From the NCBI GenBank assembly GCA_036563505.1, contig DATCMH010000002.1:592855-656854 (forward strand): a stretch of 64,000 nt of DNA, read 5' to 3'. Source of the stretch: DATCMH01 sp036563505. Its GTDB lineage: Bacteria; Pseudomonadota; Alphaproteobacteria; Rhizobiales; Beijerinckiaceae. The notes under the pieces were generated by a model. It was not told the origin of the DNA and made no database searches. It saw nothing but the letters and a program-made list of their open reading frames with translations. The position numbers were made by a program, and so were the translations under genes. Shown here piece by piece: positions 41,964-50,672 of the stretch (within the stretch, counting starts at the first letter, position 1; every line of letters begins with the position of its first letter).

Positions 41964-43016
41964 CTAAGTCCGTCGCTGCAGGCTGCGCTGCACCAGCATG
42001 GCGACGATGATGATGGCGCCCTGCACCGCTCCGACGAGGTATTCCGAGACGAGCGAAGACAGGACCATGATGTTGGCAACGAGCTCCAGGATCACGGCGC
42101 CGATCACCGTGCCCCAGACCCGGCCCGTGCCGCCCTTAAGCGCGGTGCCGCCGATGACGACGGCCGTGATCGCCTGCAATTCCCACAGGAGGCCGGTGGT
42201 CGGCGTGGCGGAGCCGAGCCGCGGCACGTAGACCAGCACGGCGATGCCGACGCACAGGCCCTGGATGACGTAGGCAAGGATGCGCACCCGATCGATCGGC
42301 ACCCCGGAATAGCGCGCCACGTCCTCGTTGGAGCCGAGCGCCACGATGTGCCGGCCGAAGGCTGTCTTGTAGAGGATCACGGCGGCCACGGCGGCGACCG
42401 CGAGGAAAACGAGGATCGGGATCGGCACGCCCGCGACCGAGCCGAAGTAGATCGGGCGATACACCTCGCGCAGCTCGGAGCTGCGCATCGAGATCGTGCC
42501 GCCGGCCGCGAGCCAGACGATGAGCGCCCGGAAGATGCCCATCGTGCCGAGCGTGACGATGAAGGGCTCGATGCGCCCGTAGGTGACGGTCAGCCCGTTC
42601 GCGAGCCCGCACAGCAGGCTCAAGGCGATCGCGACGACGATCCCGGCGAGAAGCGCACCGGCCGGCGAGGGACCGACCAGCCCCGACAGGGCGGTCAGAA
42701 TGCCCGGCGTGGTCGGGCCGGGACTGCCCACCGCGTTCATGACGAAGATCATGACGCCGGCGACGAGGGCCGCCATGGAGCCGACCGAGAGATCCAGGCC
42801 GCCGGAGGCGATGACGAAGGTGGCGCCCACCGCGATGATGGCGATGAAGGCCGAGCGCGTCGCCACGTTGACGAGGTTGTCGACTGTGAGGAAGCGGTCG
42901 CTCACCAGCGCGCCGAGGAGGATGAGGGCGGCAAGGGCGATGAAGGGCGAGAGCGCCTTGAGGTCGATAGCGGGCAGCCGTCGCGATGCGCGCGCGGGAA
43001 GGGCGGTGTCGGTCAT
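41964..43016 (-). CDS. Sugar ABC transporter permease (RbsC-like)
   Basis: 350 residues from ATG 43016 (MTDTALPARASRRLPAIDLK). About ten hydrophobic helices; the family signature is VGATFVIASGGLDLSVGSMA (GGIDLSVG region) and GGTALKGGTGRVWGTVIGA near the C-terminus. It forms the inner-membrane channel for the sugar importer. The ATG overlaps the ATPase stop (ATGA), so it is translationally coupled. Confidence 0.95.
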   Translation of the reverse strand: MTDTALPARASRRLPAIDLKALSPFIALAALILLGALVSDRFLTVDNLVNVATRSAFIAIIAVGATFVIASGGLDLSVGSMAALVAGVMIFVMNAVGSPGPTTPGILTALSGLVGPSPAGALLAGIVVAIALSLLCGLANGLTVTYGRIEPFIVTLGTMGIFRALIVWLAAGGTISMRSSELREVYRPIYFGSVAGVPIPILVFLAVAAVAAVILYKTAFGRHIVALGSNEDVARYSGVPIDRVRILAYVIQGLCVGIAVLVYVPRLGSATPTTGLLWELQAITAVVIGGTALKGGTGRVWGTVIGAVILELVANIMVLSSLVSEYLVGAVQGAIIIVAMLVQRSLQRRT

Positions 43017-44602
43017 GCGTGTCCGGCGCCCTGCGCCGCCTCCCCCGTCGTGGCTTCGCCCGCCGCGATGCGGGCCGCCTCGTCCTCGTGCACGCCGGTC
43101 GCGAGGAATACGATCGCGTCCTCGCTCATGCGCGATCCGCTCACCTCGCCGGCGACGCGCCCGTTGCGCATCACGATGACCCGGTGGCACAGGCCGATGA
43201 GCTCCGGCATCTCCGAGGAGATCACCACCACCGCGCAGCCCTTGGCGGCAAGGCCGGCGATGAAGCGATAGATCTGTTCCTTGGTGCCGATGTCGACGCC
43301 TCGCGTCGGCTCGTCGATGACGACGATGCGCGGCTCGAGCAGCATCATCTTGGCGAGCAGAAGCTTTTGCTGGTTGCCGCCCGAGAGCTGGGACGCGAGC
43401 AGGTCGGGCCGCCGGGCCCGGATGTCGAAGTCGCGGATCGCGGCATCGAGCGCGCGCTCCTCGGCGCCGACCTGGATCGCCGATCCTCGCGTGAAGCGCT
43501 TCAGCGCGGCGAGCGTGAGGTTGGTCCGCAGGTTCTGGCCGAGCAGGAGGCCCCTGCCCTTGCGGTCCTCCGTCACGTAGGCGAGGCCCGCGCGGAACGC
43601 CTCGGCGGCGTCACGGAAGCGCGTGCGCCGGCCTTCGACCGTGACGGTGCCCGAGAAGGGCCGCAAGCCCATGACGCCCTCGAAGAGCTCGGTTCGGCCC
43701 GCGCCGACGAGGCCACCGAACCCCAAGATCTCGCCGCGGCGCAGGGTGAAGGACACGTCGTCCACGAAGCCCGGCACGCGGGCGCCGTCGACCGACAGGA
43801 CCGGGTCGCCCGCCGGCGCCGGCGGGATCTCCGGGTAGAGTTTCGACATGTCGCGCCCGACCATGAGGCGGGCCATGTCGATCGGCTCGAGGCCGTCCAT
43901 CGCGCGGGCCGCCACCAGACGCCCGTCGCGCAAGACGGTGATCCGGTCCGCGATCGCCTTCACCTCGGGCAGGCGGTGCGAGATGTAGAGAACCGCCGCG
44001 CCGGAGGCGCGCAGCCGCCGGATCACCGCGAAGAGGCGCTCGGATTCGACCGGCGTCAGCACCGCCGTCGGCTCGTCGAAGATCACGACCCGGTGCGGTA
44101 CGAGGAGCGCGCGGGCGATCTGGACGAATTGGCGCTCGGCGATCGAGAGGCGGCGCACTCGCGTATCGGGAGGAAGCACCGAGCCGAGTTCGGCGAGAAC
44201 CTGCGCGGCGCGTCGCCTCATCGCCGCGTCGTCGACCAGGCCGCCGCGCCGGACTTCGCGGCCGAGAAAGAGGTTCTGCGCGATGGTGAGATCGTCCGCG
44301 AGGAGGATCTCCTGGTGGATCAAGACGATGCCGCGCCGCTCCGCGTCAACGGGCCCGGCGAGCGTCACCGACGCGCCGTCCAGCACCAGCCCGCCCCTGC
44401 TTGGGGCCAGATGCCCGGAGAGGATCCTCATCAAGGTCGACTTGCCGGCGCCGTTCTCGCCGATGACGGCATGAACCTCGCCCGCATTCAGCGCGAACGA
44501 AACGTCCGCGAGGACCTCGATCGGCCCGAACGACCGGGAGACGTGGTCGGCGCGAAGCACCGGGACCGCCGACGCGGGGCCGAGCTCAGGGGCGGACGGC
44601 AT
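43013..44602 (-). CDS. Sugar ABC transporter ATP-binding protein (RbsA-like, two ABC domains)
   Basis: 529 residues with two ABC modules. First: Walker A GENGAGKSTLMRILSGH, signature LSIAERQFVQIARAL, Walker B VVIFDEPTAVL. Second: a degenerate Walker A GLVGAGRTELFEGVMGL, signature LSGGNQQKLLLAKMMLL, Walker B IVVIDEPTRGVDIGT. Degeneracy of the second P-loop is typical of RbsA/XylG. First gene of the sugar operon; the LacI-type operator is 96 bases upstream of its start. Drives import with the permease and binding protein. Confidence 0.96.
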   Translation of the reverse strand: MPSAPELGPASAVPVLRADHVSRSFGPIEVLADVSFALNAGEVHAVIGENGAGKSTLMRILSGHLAPSRGGLVLDGASVTLAGPVDAERRGIVLIHQEILLADDLTIAQNLFLGREVRRGGLVDDAAMRRRAAQVLAELGSVLPPDTRVRRLSIAERQFVQIARALLVPHRVVIFDEPTAVLTPVESERLFAVIRRLRASGAAVLYISHRLPEVKAIADRITVLRDGRLVAARAMDGLEPIDMARLMVGRDMSKLYPEIPPAPAGDPVLSVDGARVPGFVDDVSFTLRRGEILGFGGLVGAGRTELFEGVMGLRPFSGTVTVEGRRTRFRDAAEAFRAGLAYVTEDRKGRGLLLGQNLRTNLTLAALKRFTRGSAIQVGAEERALDAAIRDFDIRARRPDLLASQLSGGNQQKLLLAKMMLLEPRIVVIDEPTRGVDIGTKEQIYRFIAGLAAKGCAVVVISSEMPELIGLCHRVIVMRNGRVAGEVSGSRMSEDAIVFLATGVHEDEAARIAAGEATTGEAAQGAGHA

Positions 44603-44697
44603 GGGCGTGAGCAGCCGACATCATGCGGCCTCGCGGGCGCTCGTCATGGGCGTTTTCCTCCACGGCCCTCTGGCGGAGCCTGATCACCGCTGACGCG

Positions 44698-44713
44698 ATG
44701 TAATCGATTACAT
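44698..44713. promoter_or_regulatory. LacI-family operator palindrome
   Basis: ATGTAATCGATTACAT is a perfect 16-base palindrome with a central CpG step, the usual form of LacI/PurR-family operators. It lies between the divergent ABC operon and the lacI-type gene and could repress both. Confidence 0.85.
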
Positions 44714-44754
44714 GAAGTTTGATGCGCGGCTCGACATCTGTCAATGGGAAAAGA

Positions 44755-45813
44755 ATGCGACTCCGCTCCGCCCCTTCGATCCCGCCCGATCCGCGCCGTC
44801 CAGCGGGTCTTCGACCGGCGCGGATCGCCGACGTCGCGCGGCTCGCAGGTGTGTCGACGGCAACGGTCAGCCGAGCGTTGAGCACGCCTGAGCGGGTCTC
44901 GGCGCCCGTTCGCGTCCGCGTCCTCGAAGCCGTCGAGCAGGTGGGCTACCTGCCGAACCCGGCGGCCCGGTCCCTGCGCTCGCAGAAGAGCCGCATGGTG
45001 CTCGTCGTGCTGCCGGACCTCGCCAACGCCTTCTTCTCGCGCATCCTCCAGGGGCTCGAGGACGTGCTGTTCGAGGCCGGTTACGGCATGATCATTGGCA
45101 ACCTCGACGGTTCTCCGGAGAAAGAGGCGCGCTTCGCCGCCTTTCTCGCGACCGGGCACGTCGACGGCGCCATCCTCCTCAACGGGCGGCTGATCGGTCA
45201 GACGCGCGACGGCCAGGGCGAGGCGGCGCCGACCGCGGTTCCCTTGGTGGCGCTCTGCGAAGCGATCCCTGGGGCGGCGATCCCCCAGGTCGAGGTCGAC
45301 AACCGGGTCGCGGCCCGCCGGGCGACGCTGCACCTGGCGGGCCAGGGCCGCCGACGCATTGCCTACGTCGCCGGGCCGGCCGGCAACGTGCTGGAGCGCG
45401 AGCGCTTCGCAGGCTACCGGGAGGGTCTCTGCGAGGCAGGCCTCGCCTTCGACGCCGACCTCGTCCTCGCGGGCGACTACAGCCTCGAGGCTGGGGTCAG
45501 GGCGGCCGAGATCCTGATCCGCGGTCCGCTCACGGTCGATGCCGTCTTCTGCTCCAGCGACGCAATGGCCGTCGGACTGATGGGGGCGCTTGCCGACGCC
45601 GGCATCGAGGTGCCGCGAGCGGTCGCCGTGGCGGGGTTCGACGACATCGAGCTCGCCAGCATGGTCCGCCCGGCGCTGACCACGATTCACCAGCCGCGCC
45701 GCGAGATCGGGCGCATGGGCGCCCGCGTCCTCCTTGACCTCATCGCCGGCCGCGACGTGGCCCACCACACGGTGCTCGAGACCCACCTCGTCGTGCGCTC
45801 GAGCACGGGGTGA
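44755..45813 (+). CDS. LacI family transcriptional regulator
   Basis: 352 residues from ATG 44755 (MRLRSAPSIPPDPRRPAGLR); earlier TTG/ATG at 44719/44722 lie almost on the operator, and no start has a strong ribosome site. The HTH ARIADVARLAGVSTATVSRA and hinge YLPNPAARSLRSQKS are textbook LacI. The effector domain (VLVVLPDLANAFFSRILQGL, DAVFCSSDAMAVGLMGAL, RAVAVAGFDDIELASMVRP) binds a sugar ligand. It is divergent from the ABC operon and should repress it until the sugar binds. Confidence 0.95.
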   Translation: MRLRSAPSIPPDPRRPAGLRPARIADVARLAGVSTATVSRALSTPERVSAPVRVRVLEAVEQVGYLPNPAARSLRSQKSRMVLVVLPDLANAFFSRILQGLEDVLFEAGYGMIIGNLDGSPEKEARFAAFLATGHVDGAILLNGRLIGQTRDGQGEAAPTAVPLVALCEAIPGAAIPQVEVDNRVAARRATLHLAGQGRRRIAYVAGPAGNVLERERFAGYREGLCEAGLAFDADLVLAGDYSLEAGVRAAEILIRGPLTVDAVFCSSDAMAVGLMGALADAGIEVPRAVAVAGFDDIELASMVRPALTTIHQPRREIGRMGARVLLDLIAGRDVAHHTVLETHLVVRSSTG

Positions 45814-45825
45814 CCGCCCAGCCCC

Positions 45826-47256
45826 TCACACGAACGCGAACGGTGAGACGCCACGCACGGTCTCGTCGACGAGGAGCGACTTCGAGAGCGGTGGCGCCGC
45901 CCGCTGCGGGCATGAGGCCCGCTCGCACAGGCGGCAGTTGATGCCGATCGGCGCCGCCTCCGAGGCCGCGAGGTCGAGCCCGCGCGCATAGGCCAAGCGG
46001 TGGGCGTGCTTGACCTCGCAGCCGAGACCGAGGGCGAATTGCGGGCTCGGCACCCCGTAGCGGCTCAGGGCGCGGCGCACGGTGCGCGCCACGGAGAACC
46101 AGCGCGAGCCGTCGGGAAGCTCGACGATCTGAGTGAGGATCTGCCCGGGCGTTTTGAAAGTGGCGTGCACGGTCCAGAGCGGACAGGTGCCGCCGAAGCG
46201 CGAGAACGGGAAGCGCCCCGAGGAGAAGCGCTTCGACACGTTGCCCGCGGAATCGACCCGCAGCAGGAAGAAGGGCACGCCGCGCATCGTCGGGCGGGCA
46301 AGCGTCGTTAGGCGGTGGGCCACCTGCTCGAAGCTCGCCCCGAACCGGGCGCCGAGCACGTCGATGTCATAGCCCAGTGCTTCCGCCGCGGCATGGAACC
46401 GGGCATAGGGCATCATCAGGGCTGCGGCGAAGTAGTTCGCCAGCATGATGCGGATGAGCCGCCGCGCGTCCGTCGCCTCCGGCTCGAGGCTGCCGGCCAG
46501 CCGCTCGATGGCGTCGCCCACTTCCGAGAAGGCGAGCTGGTAGGCGGCCTGGAACGTTCGGCCGGACGGCTCGACGAGTTCCGAGATTTTCAGCTGGCGC
46601 CGATGCCGGTCGTAGCGCCTGAGATCATGGCGCATCAGGTCGTCGGGCACGACGCTGACCCGGATGCCGTAGCGGTCCTTCAGGCGCTGGACGAGCGCGT
46701 AGAAGAGCTCGTGGCCTGAGACCCCGATGTCGAGGGCGAGGCGCTCGGCCGCTTCCTCCAGCTCGGGGAAGTGATTGCGGGCCTCCTGGATCACGGCGCG
46801 GACCCGGTCGACGGGATTCTCGACGTAGTGGCCCTCGGCGCGGTCCGCGTCGGACAGGTCCGGCGAGGCGGCGGCCGGACGGTTGCGCAATGCAACGTGA
46901 GCCTCGTAGAGGCGGCGCACCACGTCGACCATGGCAGGCGCGGTGTCGATGGCATCTCTCAGCTCGGCCCGCCCGAGCTCGATGCCCTTGAGGAGGGGAT
47001 CGGCCAGGATCTCCTCGAGCTCGGCCACCGCGCGCTCGTCCTCGTCGGCGGAGAACTGGCGGGCATCGATGTCGAAGACGTCGGCGAGGCGGATGAGGAT
47101 CTGCGCCGTCACGGGACGCTGGTTGCGCTCCATGAGATTGAGGTAGCTCGCCGACACGCCGAGCTCGTCGGCCATGCGGGCCTGCGTGAAGCCGAGCTCC
47201 CGACGCAGGCGCTTGAGCTTGGGGCCGACGAAGAGCTTGCGGGCGTAGTCCTTCAT
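45826..47256 (-). CDS. ScfR/RamB-type transcriptional regulator (XRE HTH, IrrE-like, DUF2083)
   Basis: 476 residues from ATG 47256 (MKDYARKLFVGPKLKRLRRE). XRE helix-turn-helix at about 13-67 (GFTQARMADELGVSASYLNL), a central IrrE-like region with no complete HExxH, and a C-terminal Cys cluster GINCRLCERASCPQRAAPP. This is the short-chain fatty-acyl/PrpC-RamB regulator family, which controls acetate, propionate or similar acid catabolism and often represses itself. Divergent from tctC, with a dyad in the gap. Tail to tail with the lacI-type gene. Confidence 0.92.
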   Translation of the reverse strand: MKDYARKLFVGPKLKRLRRELGFTQARMADELGVSASYLNLMERNQRPVTAQILIRLADVFDIDARQFSADEDERAVAELEEILADPLLKGIELGRAELRDAIDTAPAMVDVVRRLYEAHVALRNRPAAASPDLSDADRAEGHYVENPVDRVRAVIQEARNHFPELEEAAERLALDIGVSGHELFYALVQRLKDRYGIRVSVVPDDLMRHDLRRYDRHRRQLKISELVEPSGRTFQAAYQLAFSEVGDAIERLAGSLEPEATDARRLIRIMLANYFAAALMMPYARFHAAAEALGYDIDVLGARFGASFEQVAHRLTTLARPTMRGVPFFLLRVDSAGNVSKRFSSGRFPFSRFGGTCPLWTVHATFKTPGQILTQIVELPDGSRWFSVARTVRRALSRYGVPSPQFALGLGCEVKHAHRLAYARGLDLAASEAAPIGINCRLCERASCPQRAAPPLSKSLLVDETVRGVSPFAFV

Positions 47257-47276
47257 GAGTGTCAATATTTACAGAC

Positions 47277-47295
47277 TGACAGAACCGTCCTGTCA
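47277..47295. promoter_or_regulatory. Inverted repeat upstream of the ScfR/RamB-type gene
   Basis: TGACAG (47277-47282), seven-base spacer, CTGTCA (47290-47295): a perfect 6-base dyad 20 bases upstream of the regulator's start. Its position suits autoregulation; binding is not shown. Confidence 0.5.
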
Positions 47296-47459
47296 ATCGC
47301 ACACCAACCGGCCTTTGAACCGCCCCCTAAGCTCTCTTTCCAGCAGCCCGCGCCGTCACGTTTGGCCCGGCAACGCTTTAGGTACTCGGGTCCGCGCACG
47401 GCCGAGCCGGCTACGGATCCGAGGAACGCGCGCCGCGGCGACGGGAAGGAGAGACGGTG

Positions 47460-48473
47460 ATGAAGGGTGTGACGAGAGCCATTGTCGCTGCTCTGGCCTT
47501 GACGGGGCTGATGGCCTCGTCCGCCTCGAGCCAGACGACCTGGGAGCCGACGCGGCCCGTCTCGATCGTCGTGCCCGCGGGCACGGGCGGCGGCGCCGAT
47601 CAGATGGCGCGGGTCATCCAGGGCATCGTGACGAAGCACGGGCTGATGAAGCAGCCCATGGTGGTCGTGAACAAGGCCGGCGGCGCAGGCGCCGAGGGCT
47701 TCATGGACGTGAAGAACTCGCGCTCCAACCCGCATACGCTCCTCATCAGCCTGTCCAACATCTTCACGACCCCGCTCGCCACGGGCATCCCCTTCTCGTG
47801 GAAGGACGTCACGCCCGTCTCCATGATGGCCCTCGACGAGTTCGTCCTCTGGGTTCATGCGGACTCGCCCTACAAGACCGCCGGCGAACTCATGGCCGCG
47901 GTGAAGGCCGCGCCCGCCACCGCCCGCCTCAAGATGGGGGGCACGGGCTCGAAGCAGGAAGACCAGATCATCACCGCCGCCATGACCCAGGCGGCGGGCG
48001 GCGACTGGACTTACGTGCCCTTCCGCGGCGGCGGCGAGGTGGCCGTGCAGCTCGTCGGCAAGCACATCGACGCCACCGTCAACAACCCGATCGAGGCGGT
48101 GAGCCACTGGAAGTCCGGCGCGCTGCGTCCGCTTTGCGTCTTCGACTCGAAGCGCCTGCCCTACGAGGAGAAGATCGCCGGCGGCCAGGCCTGGGGCGAC
48201 ATCCCCACCTGCAAGGAGGCGGGGCTCGACATCGAGTACCTGATGATGCGCGGCATCTTCATGCCGCCCGGTGTCACCCCGGCGCAGGTGAAGTTCTACG
48301 TCGACCTGCTCGAGAAGGTGCGCGCCACGCCGGAGTGGAAGGAGCTCATGACGAGCGGCGCCTTCAACACCACGAGCCTGACGGGCGATGCCTACCGGGA
48401 TTGGGTGGCCAAGGAAGAGGAGCGCCACCGCAAGCTCATGAAGGAGGCGGGGTTCCTCGCCGCCACGAACTGA
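47460..48473 (+). CDS. tctC: Tripartite tricarboxylate transporter substrate-binding protein (Bug/TctC)
   Basis: 337 residues from ATG 47460 after GGAAGGAGAGACGGTG. The signal peptide (AIVAALALTGLMASSASS) is cleaved before QTTWEP. The Bug fold is shown by RPVSIVVPAGTGGGADQMAR, VVVNKAGGAGAEGFMDVKN, and LKMGGTGSKQEDQIITAAM. It captures a carboxylate in the periplasm for TctAB. The ligand is not fixed by family; the CoA ligase downstream suggests a dicarboxylate or related acid. Confidence 0.95.
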   Translation: MKGVTRAIVAALALTGLMASSASSQTTWEPTRPVSIVVPAGTGGGADQMARVIQGIVTKHGLMKQPMVVVNKAGGAGAEGFMDVKNSRSNPHTLLISLSNIFTTPLATGIPFSWKDVTPVSMMALDEFVLWVHADSPYKTAGELMAAVKAAPATARLKMGGTGSKQEDQIITAAMTQAAGGDWTYVPFRGGGEVAVQLVGKHIDATVNNPIEAVSHWKSGALRPLCVFDSKRLPYEEKIAGGQAWGDIPTCKEAGLDIEYLMMRGIFMPPGVTPAQVKFYVDLLEKVRATPEWKELMTSGAFNTTSLTGDAYRDWVAKEEERHRKLMKEAGFLAATN

Positions 48474-48510
48474 TCGCCGGTCCAGAGATCGCCTGTCGAG
48501 GAGCACGCCG

Positions 48511-49017
48511 ATGAGCGGACATCTGCCCTCGGCGCCGGACGGGGGTCTCTCCCGCCACGGCGTCGAGATCGTGACGGCCGCGGCGATCGCCGCCGTTGGG
48601 GCCGTCGCCCTGTGGGACAGTCGGCGCATCGGGGCCGGCTGGGGCGCGGACGGCCCGCAATCGGGTTATTTCCCGTTCTGGATCGCGCTGTTTCTGCTGG
48701 GCGTGGCGCTCGCGATCCTCGTCGAGGCGCTGCGCGGACCCAAGTCCGACGAAGCCTTCCTGACCCGGAAGCAGCTGCGCCTCGTCCTGTCGGTCCTGCT
48801 GCCGACGGTGGTGTACGTGGCCATGATCGCGCCGCTCGGCATCTACATCCCCTCGGCCCTGCTCGTGACCTGGTTCATGGCGCGGCTCGGCGGCTACGCC
48901 TGGACGACGGGCCTCGCCGTCGGCGCGGCCGTGAGCGTCGCCTGCTTCGTCACCTTCGAGTTCTGGTTCCTGGTGCCGCTTCCCAAAGGTCCGGTCGAAG
49001 CCGGGCTCGGCTTCTAG
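48511..49017 (+). CDS. tctB: Tripartite tricarboxylate transporter TctB family protein
   Basis: 168 residues. Four membrane helices (about 25-40, 55-75, 88-110, 125-155) and the family GPQSGYFPFWIAL block after the first. It is the small membrane subunit of the TTT importer. Starts 37 bases after tctC with a CGAGGAG ribosome site; 12 bases from tctA. Confidence 0.94.
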   Translation: MSGHLPSAPDGGLSRHGVEIVTAAAIAAVGAVALWDSRRIGAGWGADGPQSGYFPFWIALFLLGVALAILVEALRGPKSDEAFLTRKQLRLVLSVLLPTVVYVAMIAPLGIYIPSALLVTWFMARLGGYAWTTGLAVGAAVSVACFVTFEFWFLVPLPKGPVEAGLGF

Positions 49018-49029
49018 AGGAGCGCCGCC

Positions 49030-50550
49030 ATGGACGAACTCGGCCTCCTGTTCAACGGCTTCGCGGTCGCGCTCCAGCCCCAGAACATCCTGCTGATGGT
49101 GGTCGGCATCGTGCTCGGCGTCATCATCGGCGTCCTGCCGGGCCTCGGCGGGGCAAACGGGGTAGCGATCCTCCTGCCCCTCACCTTCTCCCTGCCGCCG
49201 GTCTCGGCGATCATCCTCCTGTCCTGCATCTACTGGGGCGCGCTGTTCGGCGGCGCCATCACCTCCATCCTGTTCAACATTCCGGGCGAGCCCTGGTCGG
49301 TGGCCACTACCTTCGACGGCTACCCCATGGCGCAGCAGGGCCGCGCGGGCGAGGCGCTCACCGCAGCCTTCACCTCCTCCTTCGTCGGCGCCTTCTTCGC
49401 CATCGTCGTCATCACCTTCGTGGCGCCGGCGGTGGCGGGTTTCGCCCTGAAGTTCGGACCGCCCGAGTTCTTCGCCGTCATGTTTTTGTCCTTCGCGAGC
49501 TTCGTCGGTCTCTCGAAGAGCTCGCCGACGAAGACGCTCGCGGCGATGCTGCTCGGGTTCCTCCTCGCCGCCGTCGGCATGGACACGGTGACGGGTCAGA
49601 TGCGCCTCACCTTCGGCTCGGTTGAGCTGATGCGCGGCTTCGACTTCCTCGTCGCGGTGATTGGGCTGTTCGGCATCTCGGAGATCCTGCTCTCCATCGA
49701 AGAAGGCCTCGCCTTCAAGGGCCGCGACGCCCGGCTGCGGCTCAACGTGGTGCTCAAGACCTGGGCCGAGCTGCCGCGCTACTGGCTGATCTCGCTGCGC
49801 TCCTCGCTCATCGGCTGCTGGATGGGCATCACCCCCGCCGGCGCCACGCCCGCCTCCTTCATGAGCTACGGCGTGGCGAAGAAGCTGTCGAAGGACGGGG
49901 CCGATTTCGGCAAGGGCCGCATCGAGGGCGTCATCGCGCCCGAGACCGCGGCGCACGCGGCGGGCACCTCCGCCCTGCTCCCCATGCTGGCGCTCGGCGT
50001 CCCCGGCTCGCCGACCGCCGCCGTGCTGCTGGGTGGCCTGATGATGTGGGGCCTGCAGCCGGGGCCGATGCTCTTCGTCGAGCAGAAGGACTTCGTCTGG
50101 GGCCTCATCGCCTCGATGTATCTCGGCAACATCGCTGGGCTCATCATCGTTCTGGCCTGCGTGCCGTTCTTCGCCGCGATCCTGCGGGTACCCTTCTCGA
50201 TCATCGCCTCGGTGATCCTGGTGGTCTGCGCGGTGGGCGCCTTCACGGTGCACAACGCGGCCTTCGACATCGTGCTGATGCTCGTCTTCGGCGTGATCGG
50301 CTACGTGATGAAGAAGCTCGACTATCCACTGGCGCCCCTCGTCCTCGCCCTGGTGCTGGGCGATCGGACGGAGCAGGCCTTCCGGCAGTCGCTCCTCATG
50401 TCGCAGGGCGACCTCGGCGTCTTCTGGTCGAACGGCCTCGTCGCGACGATCATGGCGGCCGGCATCGCTCTGCTCCTGTGGCCCCTCGTGAACGGGGCGT
50501 ACCAGGCGCTCGGCACGCTCGCCCGGCCGAAGGTGACGAACGCGCCGTGA
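49030..50550 (+). CDS. tctA: Tripartite tricarboxylate transporter permease TctA
   Basis: 506 residues with about 12 membrane helices. Signature segments: GVIIGVLPGLGGANGVAILL (TctA glycine-rich), FGGAITSILFNIPGEPWSVA, GITPAGATPASFMSYGVAKK, AAHAAGTSALLPMLALGVPG and LGDRTEQAFRQSLLMSQGDL. The large subunit that moves the carboxylate using the ion gradient. RBS AGAGGAG. A strong hairpin follows at 50582-50613. Confidence 0.97.
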   Translation: MDELGLLFNGFAVALQPQNILLMVVGIVLGVIIGVLPGLGGANGVAILLPLTFSLPPVSAIILLSCIYWGALFGGAITSILFNIPGEPWSVATTFDGYPMAQQGRAGEALTAAFTSSFVGAFFAIVVITFVAPAVAGFALKFGPPEFFAVMFLSFASFVGLSKSSPTKTLAAMLLGFLLAAVGMDTVTGQMRLTFGSVELMRGFDFLVAVIGLFGISEILLSIEEGLAFKGRDARLRLNVVLKTWAELPRYWLISLRSSLIGCWMGITPAGATPASFMSYGVAKKLSKDGADFGKGRIEGVIAPETAAHAAGTSALLPMLALGVPGSPTAAVLLGGLMMWGLQPGPMLFVEQKDFVWGLIASMYLGNIAGLIIVLACVPFFAAILRVPFSIIASVILVVCAVGAFTVHNAAFDIVLMLVFGVIGYVMKKLDYPLAPLVLALVLGDRTEQAFRQSLLMSQGDLGVFWSNGLVATIMAAGIALLLWPLVNGAYQALGTLARPKVTNAP

Positions 50551-50581
50551 ATGCGGTGCAAGCCCGCGTCGAGAACCAACG

Positions 50582-50613
50582 AGGGCCGTTTTCACCGGCG
50601 TGGAAACGGCCCT
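50582..50613 (+). terminator. Hairpin downstream of tctA
   Basis: Perfect 10-base stem AGGGCCGTTT (50582-50591) / AAACGGCCCT (50604-50613) with a 12-base loop, 31 bases past the tctA stop. No U-run, so it could attenuate rather than fully stop transcription into the CoA ligase gene. Confidence 0.55.
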
Positions 50614-50672
50614 AATCTGCCGCGAGAGCCCGGCCGAGAACCGGGCGCAAACGATGTTGCGAGGAGGATCGG

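Noticed and set aside
48436..50595. 719-codon open frame on the minus strand
   Set aside because: Mirror of tctB and tctA, which have clear family motifs; product is a Glu/Asp/Arg/His-rich shadow.
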